A DNA stretch of 64,000 nucleotides from VBWE01 sp943372645 (GCA_943372645.1 CALRZN010000004.1:124001-188000), one strand, 5' to 3'; positions 42,295 to 50,972 are shown, numbered from the stretch's first letter. Program-made: numbers and translations. The notes: generated from the sequence alone by a model not told the origin.

Positions 42295-43371
42295 ATGCGA
42301 ACGGGAAAACTCAAGGTACTTAGCAGTATTATTATTTTGGTTGTTTCAGCCATCCTTTTCCCGTTTGCAAATATGCATGACCAGTACCTGGTTGTATTTG
42401 TCAGCGTCGCCATGGCTCTGAGTGGCTCTATAACACTCGCAAACGCAATAGCAGATCATTATGTCCCGGATAAAAAACCGGCTGCATTCATCTCTTTAAA
42501 AGACAAAATACCGTCTCCTGAAGAAGAGCGGCATTCAGGGATAAAAACATTAATTTTTTTATTGATTAGTGGCGTTTTCATTGTCCTCCAGGTTTCATTC
42601 TACCGGTTTGAGAACAGGCAGGTTGAACGGAATGGAATTAACCTAAGCGCTACGGTTACGAACGTGTATTTCAGAACGAATAAAAAAAGTCTCATTCGAA
42701 GTATTGAATACACCTATACAGTAAATGGAAAACAATATGTTCACGAATCTCAATACCGCAATGAAGCAGTAAACGATACGCTGCCCATACGCGTTTTACC
42801 CGATTTCCCGGACATCCATTATATCAGAAACTATACGCTACGAAAACCGCCCATGCATCGCGGACGCGCGGTTAGTTACAGGCGCATCTGTTATCCGTAC
42901 GCACCACCGGCATTCATTTCAGACAAGATAACACGTGCCCCCTGGGCCATCAGCTACCACGAATACGGACCATGGGACATGTTTTTGAATCCGGTAATGG
43001 TAGTTATTTTCCCCGAAGGCGACCAACTGAAAAAAGTAACGCTGTACCATCCGGATTTTGGAGAAGATGTGCCAACTGAAATTGCTGAAACCACGATCAC
43101 CGGTATGCAGGAAAAACTGGCAATGACCTTCGCGTGCAAACTGCGGAGCGGTAATTTTCCTACGGAAGAAATGTACATGAGAAAAGAAGCGCCTAAAGAC
43201 AAACTGGCCCGCCGGCGCATTTACCACCCTTCCCGTTTTAATTTCCGGATTTACAACCGGGGCATCACACGTGATTTATTTTACACCAACCTCGCGCATC
43301 ATTTTGGTGTGACGAATAAGGAACAGGTGGAGGCTGCAATAAAGCTGATGCGCGTGCTGCGTGATGAGTAA
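42295..43371 (+). CDS. Membrane protein of unknown function
   Basis: A 358-residue protein with three hydrophobic segments near residues 8-26, 31-50 and 84-102 and a long soluble C-terminal part (about 105-358). Residues 105-165 (GINLSATVTNVYFRTNKK, SIEYTYTVNGKQYVHES) resemble the DUF3592-type extracytoplasmic domain. No enzyme motif is seen. The gene stands alone and is followed by the repeat at 43384. Confidence 0.65.
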   Translation: MRTGKLKVLSSIIILVVSAILFPFANMHDQYLVVFVSVAMALSGSITLANAIADHYVPDKKPAAFISLKDKIPSPEEERHSGIKTLIFLLISGVFIVLQVSFYRFENRQVERNGINLSATVTNVYFRTNKKSLIRSIEYTYTVNGKQYVHESQYRNEAVNDTLPIRVLPDFPDIHYIRNYTLRKPPMHRGRAVSYRRICYPYAPPAFISDKITRAPWAISYHEYGPWDMFLNPVMVVIFPEGDQLKKVTLYHPDFGEDVPTEIAETTITGMQEKLAMTFACKLRSGNFPTEEMYMRKEAPKDKLARRRIYHPSRFNFRIYNRGITRDLFYTNLAHHFGVTNKEQVEAAIKLMRVLRDE

Positions 43372-43383
43372 TAAGTACATGGG

Positions 43384-43495
43384 GATCTTATAAAACGACA
43401 AGGTTGAGGCGGGCGATGATCGGATGCGGAGTCTCGGCTGAGCCGAGATGAGCATTTTCGAAATGAGCCCAACGAAGAGATTGGCGTTTTATGAG
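43384..43495. repeat. Palindromic repeat element with GATCTTATAAAA end
   Basis: Starts GATCTTATAAAACGACAAGG, closely similar to the left end of the element at 32842. The outer arms ATAAAACGACAA (43390-43401) and TTGGCGTTTTAT (43481-43492) pair with one mismatch; inside is a hairpin TCTCGGC/GCCGAGA (43432-43448). It separates the membrane protein from the ribosomal operon terminator. Confidence 0.7.
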
Positions 43496-43503
43496 GTGCC
43501 CAT

Positions 43504-43543
43504 AAAAAAATCCCGCCTCCACTAAAGGAGACGGGATCTTTTA
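43504..43543 (-). terminator. Terminator of the rpsF-rpsR-rplI operon
   Basis: Read on the minus strand, ATCCCGTCTCC and GGAGGCGGGAT form a stem with a six-base loop followed by seven T. It lies 18 bases after the rplI stop. Confidence 0.9.
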
Positions 43544-43560
43544 AATGAGCAGTAAAAAAC

Positions 43561-44010
43561 TTACTCTGCAACCACTTCAAATGCAAATTCTACCGTCACT
43601 TCTTTGTGGAGGCGGGCTTTTGCAGTGTAAGTGCCGAGGGCTTTTACGTTTTCTTCGTTGATGATGGTGATGTTGCGGCGATCCACATCCATACCGAGGG
43701 TACGGAGTGCGTCGGCAATCTGAACGGCGTTAACTGAGCCGAAGATTTTACCGTTTTCGCCGGCTTTTGCACCAACTTTTACAGCCATTGTTTTGAGCTT
43801 CTCAGCATTTTTCGCTGCTTCGGCCTGGATTTTGGCTTCTTTGTGTGCGCGCTGTTTCACGTTTTCAGCGTGAATTTTGCGGTTTGTGGCATCCGCTGCG
43901 ATAGCAATGCTGCGCGGGATGAGGTAGTTGCGTGCGTAACCCGGTTTTACTTTAACGATATCGTCTTTGTAGCCGAGGTTTTTTACGTCTTGTTTCAGAA
44001 TGACTTCCAT
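43561..44010 (-). CDS. rplI: 50S ribosomal protein L9
   Basis: A 149-residue protein with the L9 start MEVILKQDVKNLGYKDDIVKVKPGYARNYLIP (split here at residue 20 by the conserved KPGYARNYL motif), the long connecting helix (about 45-75) and the C-terminal RNA-binding domain (GKIFGSVNAVQIADAL). Part of the large ribosomal subunit. Last gene of the rpsF-rpsR-rplI operon, 21 bases after rpsR. Confidence 0.97.
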   Translation of the reverse strand: MEVILKQDVKNLGYKDDIVKVKPGYARNYLIPRSIAIAADATNRKIHAENVKQRAHKEAKIQAEAAKNAEKLKTMAVKVGAKAGENGKIFGSVNAVQIADALRTLGMDVDRRNITIINEENVKALGTYTAKARLHKEVTVEFAFEVVAE

Positions 44011-44031
44011 GGTTTCGTTCTCCGGATTAAA

Positions 44032-44340
44032 TTATTTAAGAAGATCGGCTACGTAAGGCATCAGGGCGATGTGGCGGGCACGTTTAACGGCCTGTGACAC
44101 TTTGCGCTGATATTTTACAGAGGTACCGGTGAGACGGCGGGGCAGCAGTTTGCCCTGCTCGTTGACGAACTTCAGCAGGAAGTCTGCGTCTTTGTAATCG
44201 ATATACTTAATACCGGCTTTCTTAAAGCGGCAGTATTTTTTCTTTTTCACCTCTACTGTCGGCGGGTTCAGGTAGCGGATTTCGCCTGAGTTTGAAGCCG
44301 GTGCAGCTGACGGTGTAGGTGTTGCAGTTGTTTCTGACAT
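44032..44340 (-). CDS. rpsR: 30S ribosomal protein S18
   Basis: A 102-residue protein with the S18 core (CRFKKAGIKYIDYKDADFLL, LPRRLTGTSVKYQRKVSQAVKRARH by parts) preceded by a longer N-terminal extension rich in T, P and A (MSETTATPTPSAAPASNSGE) than in E. coli S18 (75 residues). S18 binds S6 and 16S rRNA in the platform of the small subunit. Middle gene of the operon. Confidence 0.97.
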   Translation of the reverse strand: MSETTATPTPSAAPASNSGEIRYLNPPTVEVKKKKYCRFKKAGIKYIDYKDADFLLKFVNEQGKLLPRRLTGTSVKYQRKVSQAVKRARHIALMPYVADLLK

Positions 44341-44367
44341 GTTTTGTCCTTTTAAAACGGTTCTACG

Positions 44368-44721
44368 TTAGGCGCTGGCGGCCTCTTTTTTGTTCTTCGC
44401 TTTGGTGCGGCGCTTCTCGTTGTAAACTACAGCGTGCTTGTCGAGCGACACAGTGAGGAAACGCAGGATGCGCTCATCACGTTTGAATGCGATTTCGAGA
44501 TCAGCCACAGCGCTGCCGTTGGCTTTGTACTCGAACAACTGGTAATAACCGGTGGACTTTTTCTGGATCTGGTAGGCTAACTTTCTTAAGCCCCAGCTTT
44601 CCTCATGGACGATTGTTGCGCCCAGGTCGTTCAAAATCTTTTTGAACTTGCCCACCGCCTCCTTTGCCTGGTCATCAGACAAAACGGGAGTCAAAATGAA
44701 GACGGTTTCGTACGATTGCAT
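44368..44721 (-). CDS. rpsF: 30S ribosomal protein S6
   Basis: A 117-residue protein with the S6 pattern: YETVFILTPVLSDDQAKEAV at the start, GLRKLAYQIQKKSTGYY near residue 45 and ILRFLTVSLDKHAVVYNE near residue 85, ending in a basic tail. It pairs with S18. First gene of the operon, with a clear promoter upstream. Confidence 0.97.
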   Translation of the reverse strand: MQSYETVFILTPVLSDDQAKEAVGKFKKILNDLGATIVHEESWGLRKLAYQIQKKSTGYYQLFEYKANGSAVADLEIAFKRDERILRFLTVSLDKHAVVYNEKRRTKAKNKKEAASA

Positions 44722-44772
44722 AGTACTGTTTTTAGTGAGTGAATATTAGATTGCCCCTGTTTTTAGGGACGG

Positions 44773-44803
44773 CAAAGATAATAACTCCCGCCGGATTATC
44801 AAA
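44773..44803 (-). promoter_or_regulatory. Promoter of the rpsF operon
   Basis: On the minus strand TTTG (44800-44803) and TATCTTTG (44773-44780) are separated by 19 bases, an excellent match to the Bacteroidota -33/-7 consensus TTTG-N19-TAnnTTTG. The expected start lies about 45 bases upstream of the rpsF ATG. Confidence 0.8.
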
Positions 44804-44925
44804 AATCCATCCTTTTTTTTCTGATCTCTCTCACATTCAGCTACTTCAGTCGGAATACGACCTTCCTCCGAACGTATGATAATCAAAGACAAAGGTAGCT
44901 TTTTAACCGATAAGCTATTTTATTA

Positions 44926-44933
44926 TATATTTG
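44926..44933 (+). promoter_or_regulatory. Putative -7 box of the polysaccharide operon
   Basis: TATATTTG matches TAnnTTTG. Transcription would start near 44940 and produce a leader of about 73 bases that begins at the structured region 44937-45002. Confidence 0.5.
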
Positions 44934-44936
44934 CGG

Positions 44937-45002
44937 CCTGGCTCTTTCCGGTGATCCGAAACCGGGATAAGACCCAGCTGCCGGTGGCCGGCAGTTGCCA
45001 GG
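44937..45002 (+). ncRNA. Candidate structured leader of the polysaccharide operon
   Basis: Outer stem CCTGGC (44937-44942) with GCCAGG (44997-45002) encloses two hairpins: CCGGT/ACCGG (44948-44965) and CAGCTGCCGG/CCGGCAGTTG (44975-44997, one wobble or mismatch), giving a three-way junction directly before the ATG at 45013. The start of the outer stem is close to the expected transcription start. I do not recognise a known riboswitch. A single copy gives no covariation evidence. Confidence 0.4.
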
Positions 45003-45012
45003 AACACATTAC

Positions 45013-47100
45013 ATGATACGCCTTTCATTCGCATTCCTACTGCTTATGCTGCCTGCTGCTGCGTGTGCGCAATCGCGCGATTCGCTCGTGGCCGGCAAAA
45101 TTGCTTCGCTTACCGGTGTGTGGAAAAAGCACCAGGGGTATGCCAGCGAGGCACAACCGGCAGAGGCATTTCCGGCTGTAAGCCGGGTATTTGATGCTGC
45201 TCCTGTTGCATCTTCACCGCCCAAAAGTGCCCTGCAGTTTCAGCAGGAACTTTATCAGCTCCGGCTGGCGCAGCTGCAGGCCGACAAAGGGCTTTCTGTA
45301 AATGCCAGTTATGTCGAAAACTTTGCCCCTGCCCCGGCCGACGATGATCTCATTTATAAAAGACGCATTCAGAGCGGTGTGGAATGGAACATCCTGAACA
45401 GCGGCTACTACGAAAACCGGAACAAGGAAAAAATACTGGCCAACGAAACCACGCTGGCCCGGCTCCGCGACCAGGAGAAAGGTTCACCCGATCAGCTGCT
45501 TTATACCTATAACAGTATTATTTACCTGTTTAATCTCCGTAAAACAGCACTTATCGCGCAGCGCAAAACCATCAGCGAAGCCAAACTGAATGCCATCGGC
45601 GAACTGTATTACCTCCACCAGGTGCCGCAAACAAAATTTATGGAGTCGCTGCAGCAGCAGGTGCAGATTGCGAGCCAGCTGCAACTGTACCAGGCATATA
45701 ACGATCAGCTGAAAAATGAGGTAAACGCTTCGGTGCTGCCCGGCGGACTGCTTCCGGCCTTTGATGTGGACCAGGAAAAACTGATGCTGATTACCGGCAT
45801 ACACCCCACTGCTGACAGCATCCGGATGCTGCAAAGCGAAAACTTTGCACTGCATGCTGCACGCATCAACAGCATCCGCCTCAGCGCGGGTGTGCGTTAC
45901 AATTATTACGACATGATCAGTACCGCCAACCGTGGGTTTATTTCCGCCGGGCTGAATTTTTCCATGCCGGTTTATTTCAGCAAAAACCCGGCAAATGCCA
46001 TTAACTCGGTACAGCTGGACCTGCAACTGGAAGAACAACGGTACGTCGATCAGCAGAAGCGGCTTACCATTGCTAATTATTTTTACGAGTTCCGGTACAA
46101 ACTGAAACAGTATGCCGATTTCAGTGAGAAACGCAAACTGTATGTGGAACTGCTGCGCATCGAACGGGTGAAAGAACAGTTCGGTGATCTTGAATTTAAT
46201 CCGCTTACCGCGCTTACGCTGCTTGATGAACTGATCAGCATTGATATTGAAATTGCAGACATCACGCAGCAACTGTACCTGAAACTGCTCGACATCCGCC
46301 AGGAACTTCCGGGTGTTCCGGTGAGCGAATACATCCAGCCTTATAAAATGGTTTCTTCGGCATTTACCAAACGCCCGGTTGATAAAAGCATTTTCATCTG
46401 GTCGGCCGCCATACGCGAACATTCCAATGTGATGATCGTGGAGTACCTGCGCTTCCACAAGATCAGCACAGCATTTGTTTCGGTGAATGCACGCGATAAA
46501 AATAACCTGGTGAAAACACGAACGCTGATTGATTCGCTGAACCATGCGAAAATTGCGGTGGAAGCACTGGCAGGCAACAACAATCTTATAAAGAAAGACA
46601 TCCGGCCTTACCTCGATTCGCTTTCCGCAGCCATCGGCACACACCGTATCAACGGCATTCACCTCGATGTGGAGCCGCACACGTTTGCCGACTGGGACAC
46701 GAAAAAACAGGAATACCTGGCGCAGTATGTAACGATGCTGAAAAATGCACGCACGTATTGCAACGGTAAAGGCTGGAAGCTTACGGTGTCGATACCCGTT
46801 TTTTATCCCGAAGAAACACTGCGCGAAATTTATGCCGTTGCTGATGAAGTGGTGCTGATGGCCTACGAACATCCGCAGGCGGATTATATTCTGAAAAAAA
46901 TTGCAGAGGAACTAAAAATAAATCCGGCAAAAACAACGGTTGCCCTTCGTGCCAAAGATTTTAAAAACAGGCAGGAACTGGAAACGCTTATTAATCAGCT
47001 GGCGGAAGCAGGTGATCTCAATACATTCGCGCTGCACGATTTCAGCACGCTTATTAAACTGGAAGAATCTGCCGCGGGCAGCAAGGGAGGAGGCGAATAG
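45013..47100 (+). CDS. TolC-like outer-membrane protein fused to a TIM-barrel domain
   Basis: A 695-residue protein with a signal peptide (ends AAACAQ near residue 20). Residues about 60-430 have the long helices and short strands of outer-membrane efflux proteins (LSAGVRYNYYDM, GLNFSMPVYF). Residues about 445-680 form eight strand-helix units of a TIM barrel (IFIWSAA, ISTAFVSVN, IAVEALAG, NGIHLDVEPH, LTVSIPVF, EVVLMAYE, TTVALRAK, TFALHDF); the DxE in LDVEPH after strand 4 resembles GH18-like hydrolases. The fusion is unusual: most such channels end after the helices. It is first in a four-gene operon, and the barrel may trim or process the exported polysaccharide. The ATG at 45013 was chosen over an in-frame TTG at 44995. 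Confidence 0.8.
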   Translation: MIRLSFAFLLLMLPAAACAQSRDSLVAGKIASLTGVWKKHQGYASEAQPAEAFPAVSRVFDAAPVASSPPKSALQFQQELYQLRLAQLQADKGLSVNASYVENFAPAPADDDLIYKRRIQSGVEWNILNSGYYENRNKEKILANETTLARLRDQEKGSPDQLLYTYNSIIYLFNLRKTALIAQRKTISEAKLNAIGELYYLHQVPQTKFMESLQQQVQIASQLQLYQAYNDQLKNEVNASVLPGGLLPAFDVDQEKLMLITGIHPTADSIRMLQSENFALHAARINSIRLSAGVRYNYYDMISTANRGFISAGLNFSMPVYFSKNPANAINSVQLDLQLEEQRYVDQQKRLTIANYFYEFRYKLKQYADFSEKRKLYVELLRIERVKEQFGDLEFNPLTALTLLDELISIDIEIADITQQLYLKLLDIRQELPGVPVSEYIQPYKMVSSAFTKRPVDKSIFIWSAAIREHSNVMIVEYLRFHKISTAFVSVNARDKNNLVKTRTLIDSLNHAKIAVEALAGNNNLIKKDIRPYLDSLSAAIGTHRINGIHLDVEPHTFADWDTKKQEYLAQYVTMLKNARTYCNGKGWKLTVSIPVFYPEETLREIYAVADEVVLMAYEHPQADYILKKIAEELKINPAKTTVALRAKDFKNRQELETLINQLAEAGDLNTFALHDFSTLIKLEESAAGSKGGGE

Positions 47101-47103
47101 CTT

Positions 47104-48201
47104 ATGAAAAGCATTGACTTCAAACGAAAAGGTTCTGCAATCCGGGTAATGCCCGAAGAGAGTGGCTCACCCAAACTCAAACGGAACTGGGACCGCCTCG
47201 TGTATTTTGCATTTCTTGCCCTGCTGTTTGGTTTTCTCAGCTGGTACCTGTTCGATAAAATATTCTATGTTACCGCAAACGGGCAGGTGCTGTTCGAAAA
47301 TGTGAATGTGCGGCTGATGAACGACTGCCGCGTACTGAGTTATTACAAACACGAAGACGATACGGTGAAGCCCGGCGATTCGCTGTTTATGTACGTGGAG
47401 GATGTGGACGAAGACGATGGCGGCGGCGCGGCGGCGGCAGGCAGCAGGGACAGCAGTTCCGGCAGCAACCGCTACGACTGGGTGGAACGCGAAATTTATG
47501 CGTTGCGCAAAAAAATGGCCATAAACAATACCGAAATCCGCGAACAGCAGGACCTCATCCGCACCTACGAATCGGAACTTCCGAAACTGAAAAACGAAGT
47601 GATCCTGGATGCCATGCCCCAGGCGCGGTTAGACCTGCGGCTGCACGACATTACCGAACTGAATGCAACCGTTACCCGCATCAATGCAGAGAACAGCGAA
47701 CTGCGCAAACTGATTGCACAGCTTACTGCCATGCTGCCGGCTGACAAAAAGAAACGCATCAGTTCGGGAACAGCAGCCGCTGCGGGCGGCGGCGGTTCGG
47801 GTGAAGACGTAACGGAGCCGCGCATATTTGTGGCACCCATCGAAGGATCAGTTAACCGCATTTATACACGCCAGTTTGAAACCGCACTGAAATCGGAGGT
47901 GGTCATGTCCATTCACAAAAACTCACCGATTTATGTACGCGCTTTTTTCGACCAGGACGATATGGAACATTTTTCGGAAGGCGATGTGCTCACCATTCAT
48001 TTTCCGGACGGATCGAAAAGCAAGGGCATACTGAAACGTTTTTATTATTCCACCATACCTATGCCGGAAGAGTTTCAGAAACGGTACGAACCCGTGCAGC
48101 GCAGCATTGCAGCCGATGTATATCCGGCCGACAGCACGATGCAGAAACAATGGCGTGCGTTTTATAAAATGAGTGTGGAAGTAAGCAAATTCAAATACTG
48201 A
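47104..48201 (+). CDS. HlyD/membrane-fusion-type adaptor protein
   Basis: A 365-residue protein with a short cytoplasmic N-terminus, one transmembrane helix (about residues 32-54), a biotinyl-lipoyl-like beta segment split by a coiled coil (about 125-205, IYALRKKMAINNTEIREQQD onwards) and a second beta segment (about 235-330, IFVAPIEGSVNRIYT, IYVRAFFDQDDMEHFSEGD). Low-complexity glycine/alanine/serine inserts (near residues 100 and 220) flank the coiled coil. It would link the inner-membrane synthase to the TolC-like channel. It starts four bases after the channel stop and its stop overlaps the next start codon (TGATG). Confidence 0.85.
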   Translation: MKSIDFKRKGSAIRVMPEESGSPKLKRNWDRLVYFAFLALLFGFLSWYLFDKIFYVTANGQVLFENVNVRLMNDCRVLSYYKHEDDTVKPGDSLFMYVEDVDEDDGGGAAAAGSRDSSSGSNRYDWVEREIYALRKKMAINNTEIREQQDLIRTYESELPKLKNEVILDAMPQARLDLRLHDITELNATVTRINAENSELRKLIAQLTAMLPADKKKRISSGTAAAAGGGGSGEDVTEPRIFVAPIEGSVNRIYTRQFETALKSEVVMSIHKNSPIYVRAFFDQDDMEHFSEGDVLTIHFPDGSKSKGILKRFYYSTIPMPEEFQKRYEPVQRSIAADVYPADSTMQKQWRAFYKMSVEVSKFKY

Positions 48202-49646
48202 TGCCGTCCATGGAAACTGCAGCCAAAACACCGGGAACTATTACAGTTACAGACGGGCGTATCGCGTTCGGCAAACTGCTGTTTTATCACATCGAAAGCA
48301 ACAGTTCGTTTAATATTGAACAGATGATGGGGTACGATGCGTTGATTCTGGATGCACGTGACCTGGATTATACACGCCTCATCATTAAACGCATCCGCAC
48401 GCATTACAACCCGGAGTTTTACCTCAAACCGTTGTTCCTGCTCAACCTGCGTACCACCAAAGATCCGCTGGTAAATCACCTGCACGATGGTATAATTTAT
48501 TCGTTTGACCAGGTGCCCGAACTGGCCGAAATAGTACAGCAGATATTTTTGCTGACCACGCAGCTCGATTACAACCTGCCCAATTCGTTTGAGGCACAGA
48601 CCATCAAAAAAGTATTCAATTACATGTACACGCGGCAGCTGAAAACGCTGAAACCGTTTGTGGATGTAAACTCGATTATCGGTTACACCTACCCCGAACT
48701 GAGCGTGAGTTTTGATGACCGGGAAGAAGCTCAAACACTGGATATTTTAACCTGGGCCGAAAAAGAAGGCCTCATCTGGCCCGATTTTTACGAACGCATT
48801 TACCTCTGCAACCATTGCAGCAGCGGCTTTCTCAGTTACCGCGAAGTGTGCCCGCACTGCCAGTCGTCGAATGCAAAAAGCGAGGACCTTGTGCACCACT
48901 TTCCCTGCGCGCACATTGCACCGATTTCGGATTTTAAGAATGGAGTTGACAGCACGCTCACCTGCCCGAAATGCAGCAAAACACTTCGCCACATCGGTGT
49001 GGATTACGATAAACCGTCGGTGGTAAATCACTGCAACAACTGCGACAGCAATTTCCAGGATTTTTACATCAAGGCGAAGTGCCTGTCGTGTGAACAGGAC
49101 ACCGAAGTGCAATACCTTGTGCCGAAAAGTATTTTCCTGTACAAGCTTACCAAAAAAGGCCGCACCGCTGCGGTAAACGGGCTGTTTACCGTTTCGCAGG
49201 AAGTAGATGACGTATTCGGAACCTTGCGCCCGGAGGTGATGAAGGTGATGCTGCATTACGAACTGGAACGCATGAAACGGTCGAACAGCTACAAATCATG
49301 CATGGCCATTTTTCATTTCGAAAACATTTACGAACTGTATAACCGCATCGGCCCGAAAATGCGCAAATCACTCATCAGCGAACTGATGAACCTGGTGCGT
49401 GAAAACATCCGGCCGTCGGATTACATCGGGCTGGAAAGTGCGGCCACGTTTTACATTTGTTATGTGGATACCGATCTGCCTTCGGCGGATGCCGCCTCGG
49501 CGCATATTTACAATGCGCTGCGCAGTGCCATCAGCAAGAACTTCGGCGATTTTGATGCAAGTATCCGGTATAAAACCACAGCAATGCATTTCGGGAAACC
49601 CGGCGAAACGCAGATGCAGGAACTGAGCAAGGAACTGTTTAACTGA
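48201..49646 (+). CDS. TackOD1 metal-binding protein with receiver-like and degenerate GGDEF domains
   Basis: A 481-residue cytoplasmic protein. Residues about 15-130 look like a receiver-type fold (DALILDARDLDYTRLIIK, FLLNLRTTKD) without a firm phospho-acceptor set. Residues about 200-310 match the TackOD1 zinc-binding domain: CNHCSSGFLSYREVCPHCQS, HHFPCAHIAP, LTCPKCSKTLRHIGVDYDKP, CNNC, CLSC. Residues about 345-475 follow GGDEF topology (CMAIFHFENIYELYNRIG, ENIRPSDYIGLESAATFYI) but the GGDEF signature reads ESAAT, so no cyclase activity is expected; it may bind c-di-GMP or act as a scaffold. It sits between the adaptor and the synthase and probably regulates the synthase. Confidence 0.82.
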   Translation: MPSMETAAKTPGTITVTDGRIAFGKLLFYHIESNSSFNIEQMMGYDALILDARDLDYTRLIIKRIRTHYNPEFYLKPLFLLNLRTTKDPLVNHLHDGIIYSFDQVPELAEIVQQIFLLTTQLDYNLPNSFEAQTIKKVFNYMYTRQLKTLKPFVDVNSIIGYTYPELSVSFDDREEAQTLDILTWAEKEGLIWPDFYERIYLCNHCSSGFLSYREVCPHCQSSNAKSEDLVHHFPCAHIAPISDFKNGVDSTLTCPKCSKTLRHIGVDYDKPSVVNHCNNCDSNFQDFYIKAKCLSCEQDTEVQYLVPKSIFLYKLTKKGRTAAVNGLFTVSQEVDDVFGTLRPEVMKVMLHYELERMKRSNSYKSCMAIFHFENIYELYNRIGPKMRKSLISELMNLVRENIRPSDYIGLESAATFYICYVDTDLPSADAASAHIYNALRSAISKNFGDFDASIRYKTTAMHFGKPGETQMQELSKELFN

Positions 49647-49664
49647 TCGCGGAATAAAAACCCC

Positions 49665-50972
49665 ATGAACTTCCTTGACGAATTTTATCATTACGTAACG
49701 TCCATTGACTTCGCCAAGTTTGTGCGGGTGTTCTGGTTTTTTATTTTTTTCGAGTTCCTGCGGTTTTTTGTGCTTGACTTCGCCACGGTAAGCCTCTGGT
49801 GGTTCACCCGCCGTTTCCGACGCGACCGGCGAAACGCGGCCCGCAAAGAACTGCTCACCCACCGCCCGCTCATTTCGATTATTGTTCCCGGTAAAAACGA
49901 AGGCAAACACATTTACCAGCTGGCGCAGTCGCTGCGCGAACAGACGTACACCAACTTTGAGCTGATTATTATTGACGACGGATCGGACGATGATACCCCC
50001 GCGATCTGCAGCAGCCTGAAACGGAGCAAACTGATTGACCTGTACCTGCGCAACGAAGTGCGGGGCGGCAAAGCTTCGGCAGCCAACCTCGGGCTGCGGT
50101 TTGCGCGTGGCGAGTTTATCATTCACCTCGACGCCGATTGTTCGTACGACCGCGATGCCATTGAAAACATCCTCGTCCTGTTTTTCTTCGATGAAAAAAT
50201 AGGTGCGGTGGGTGGCAACGTGCAGGTGCGCAACTACGACAAGAGCCTTTGTGCCACGCTGCAGGCTATTGAATATTTCGATACCATTTCCGTGGGCCGC
50301 ATTGCCACCAGCGAACTGGGAATTTACCGTGTTATCTCCGGCGCATTCGGGGCATTCCGCCGCGAAGCATTGCAGCGCGTGGGCGGCTGGGACATCGGTC
50401 CGGGCCTCGACGGCGACATTACGGTGAAGGTGCGCAAACTGGGGTATAAAATCCGTTTTGAGCCCACGGCCATCTGCAAAACCAATGCGCCCGATACGTT
50501 CCGCAAACTGGTGCGGCAGCGGCTGCGCTGGGATAAATCGCTTATCCGTTTCCGCCTGCGCAAACACCGCGATGTGTTTTATCCGAACGAAACATTTCGC
50601 TGGTCGAATTTTATTTCGTTTGTGGAAAACGTATTCTACAACCTGCTGCTCAACATCAAATGGTATTTCTACATCGGCGACATGGTTGTAAATTTCGCAT
50701 CCTACATTCCCTTTATTCTCATCCTGAACCTGCTCCTGTACACGGTAAGCAACACGGTGAAGTACCTGCTGTTTTCACTCTTCCGCACCGACCGCAACGA
50801 ACCCATCGGATATTTTATTCCGTACCTGCCGGCGATGGTGATTTATTTCGGGTATTACCTGCGCATCATTCGTTCGGTAGCATACGTGCAGGAACTGCTT
50901 TTCAAAAAATCATACGACGATCCGTGGAACCCGGCGAAATCATCGCGGCATGCGAAGCGGATGAAGATCTGA
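49665..50972 (+). CDS. Processive family 2 glycosyltransferase (PgaC/BcsA-like)
   Basis: A 435-residue membrane enzyme: one hydrophobic region at residues 20-47, a cytoplasmic GT2 domain (about 66-300) and two or three helices at the C-terminus (about 330-395). The active-site motifs of a processive synthase are present: DDGSDDDT near residue 103, the DxD as LDADCSYD near 150, the ED-like GLDGDITVKVRKLG (GDI in place of TEDxD) near 248, and QRLRW (QxxRW) near 285. It should polymerise a beta-linked polysaccharide from a nucleotide sugar and pass it through the inner membrane. Fourth gene of the operon, 18 bases after the TackOD1 gene. Confidence 0.9.
   Translation: MNFLDEFYHYVTSIDFAKFVRVFWFFIFFEFLRFFVLDFATVSLWWFTRRFRRDRRNAARKELLTHRPLISIIVPGKNEGKHIYQLAQSLREQTYTNFELIIIDDGSDDDTPAICSSLKRSKLIDLYLRNEVRGGKASAANLGLRFARGEFIIHLDADCSYDRDAIENILVLFFFDEKIGAVGGNVQVRNYDKSLCATLQAIEYFDTISVGRIATSELGIYRVISGAFGAFRREALQRVGGWDIGPGLDGDITVKVRKLGYKIRFEPTAICKTNAPDTFRKLVRQRLRWDKSLIRFRLRKHRDVFYPNETFRWSNFISFVENVFYNLLLNIKWYFYIGDMVVNFASYIPFILILNLLLYTVSNTVKYLLFSLFRTDRNEPIGYFIPYLPAMVIYFGYYLRIIRSVAYVQELLFKKSYDDPWNPAKSSRHAKRMKI

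Noticed and set aside
45484..46872. 462-codon open frame on the minus strand
   Set aside because: It overlaps the TolC-TIM-barrel gene completely, has antisense-like composition rich in H, F and C, and has no recognisable domain.
49368..50567. 399-codon open frame on the minus strand
   Set aside because: Antisense to the GT2 synthase, whose active-site motifs are clear; no domain in the antisense frame.
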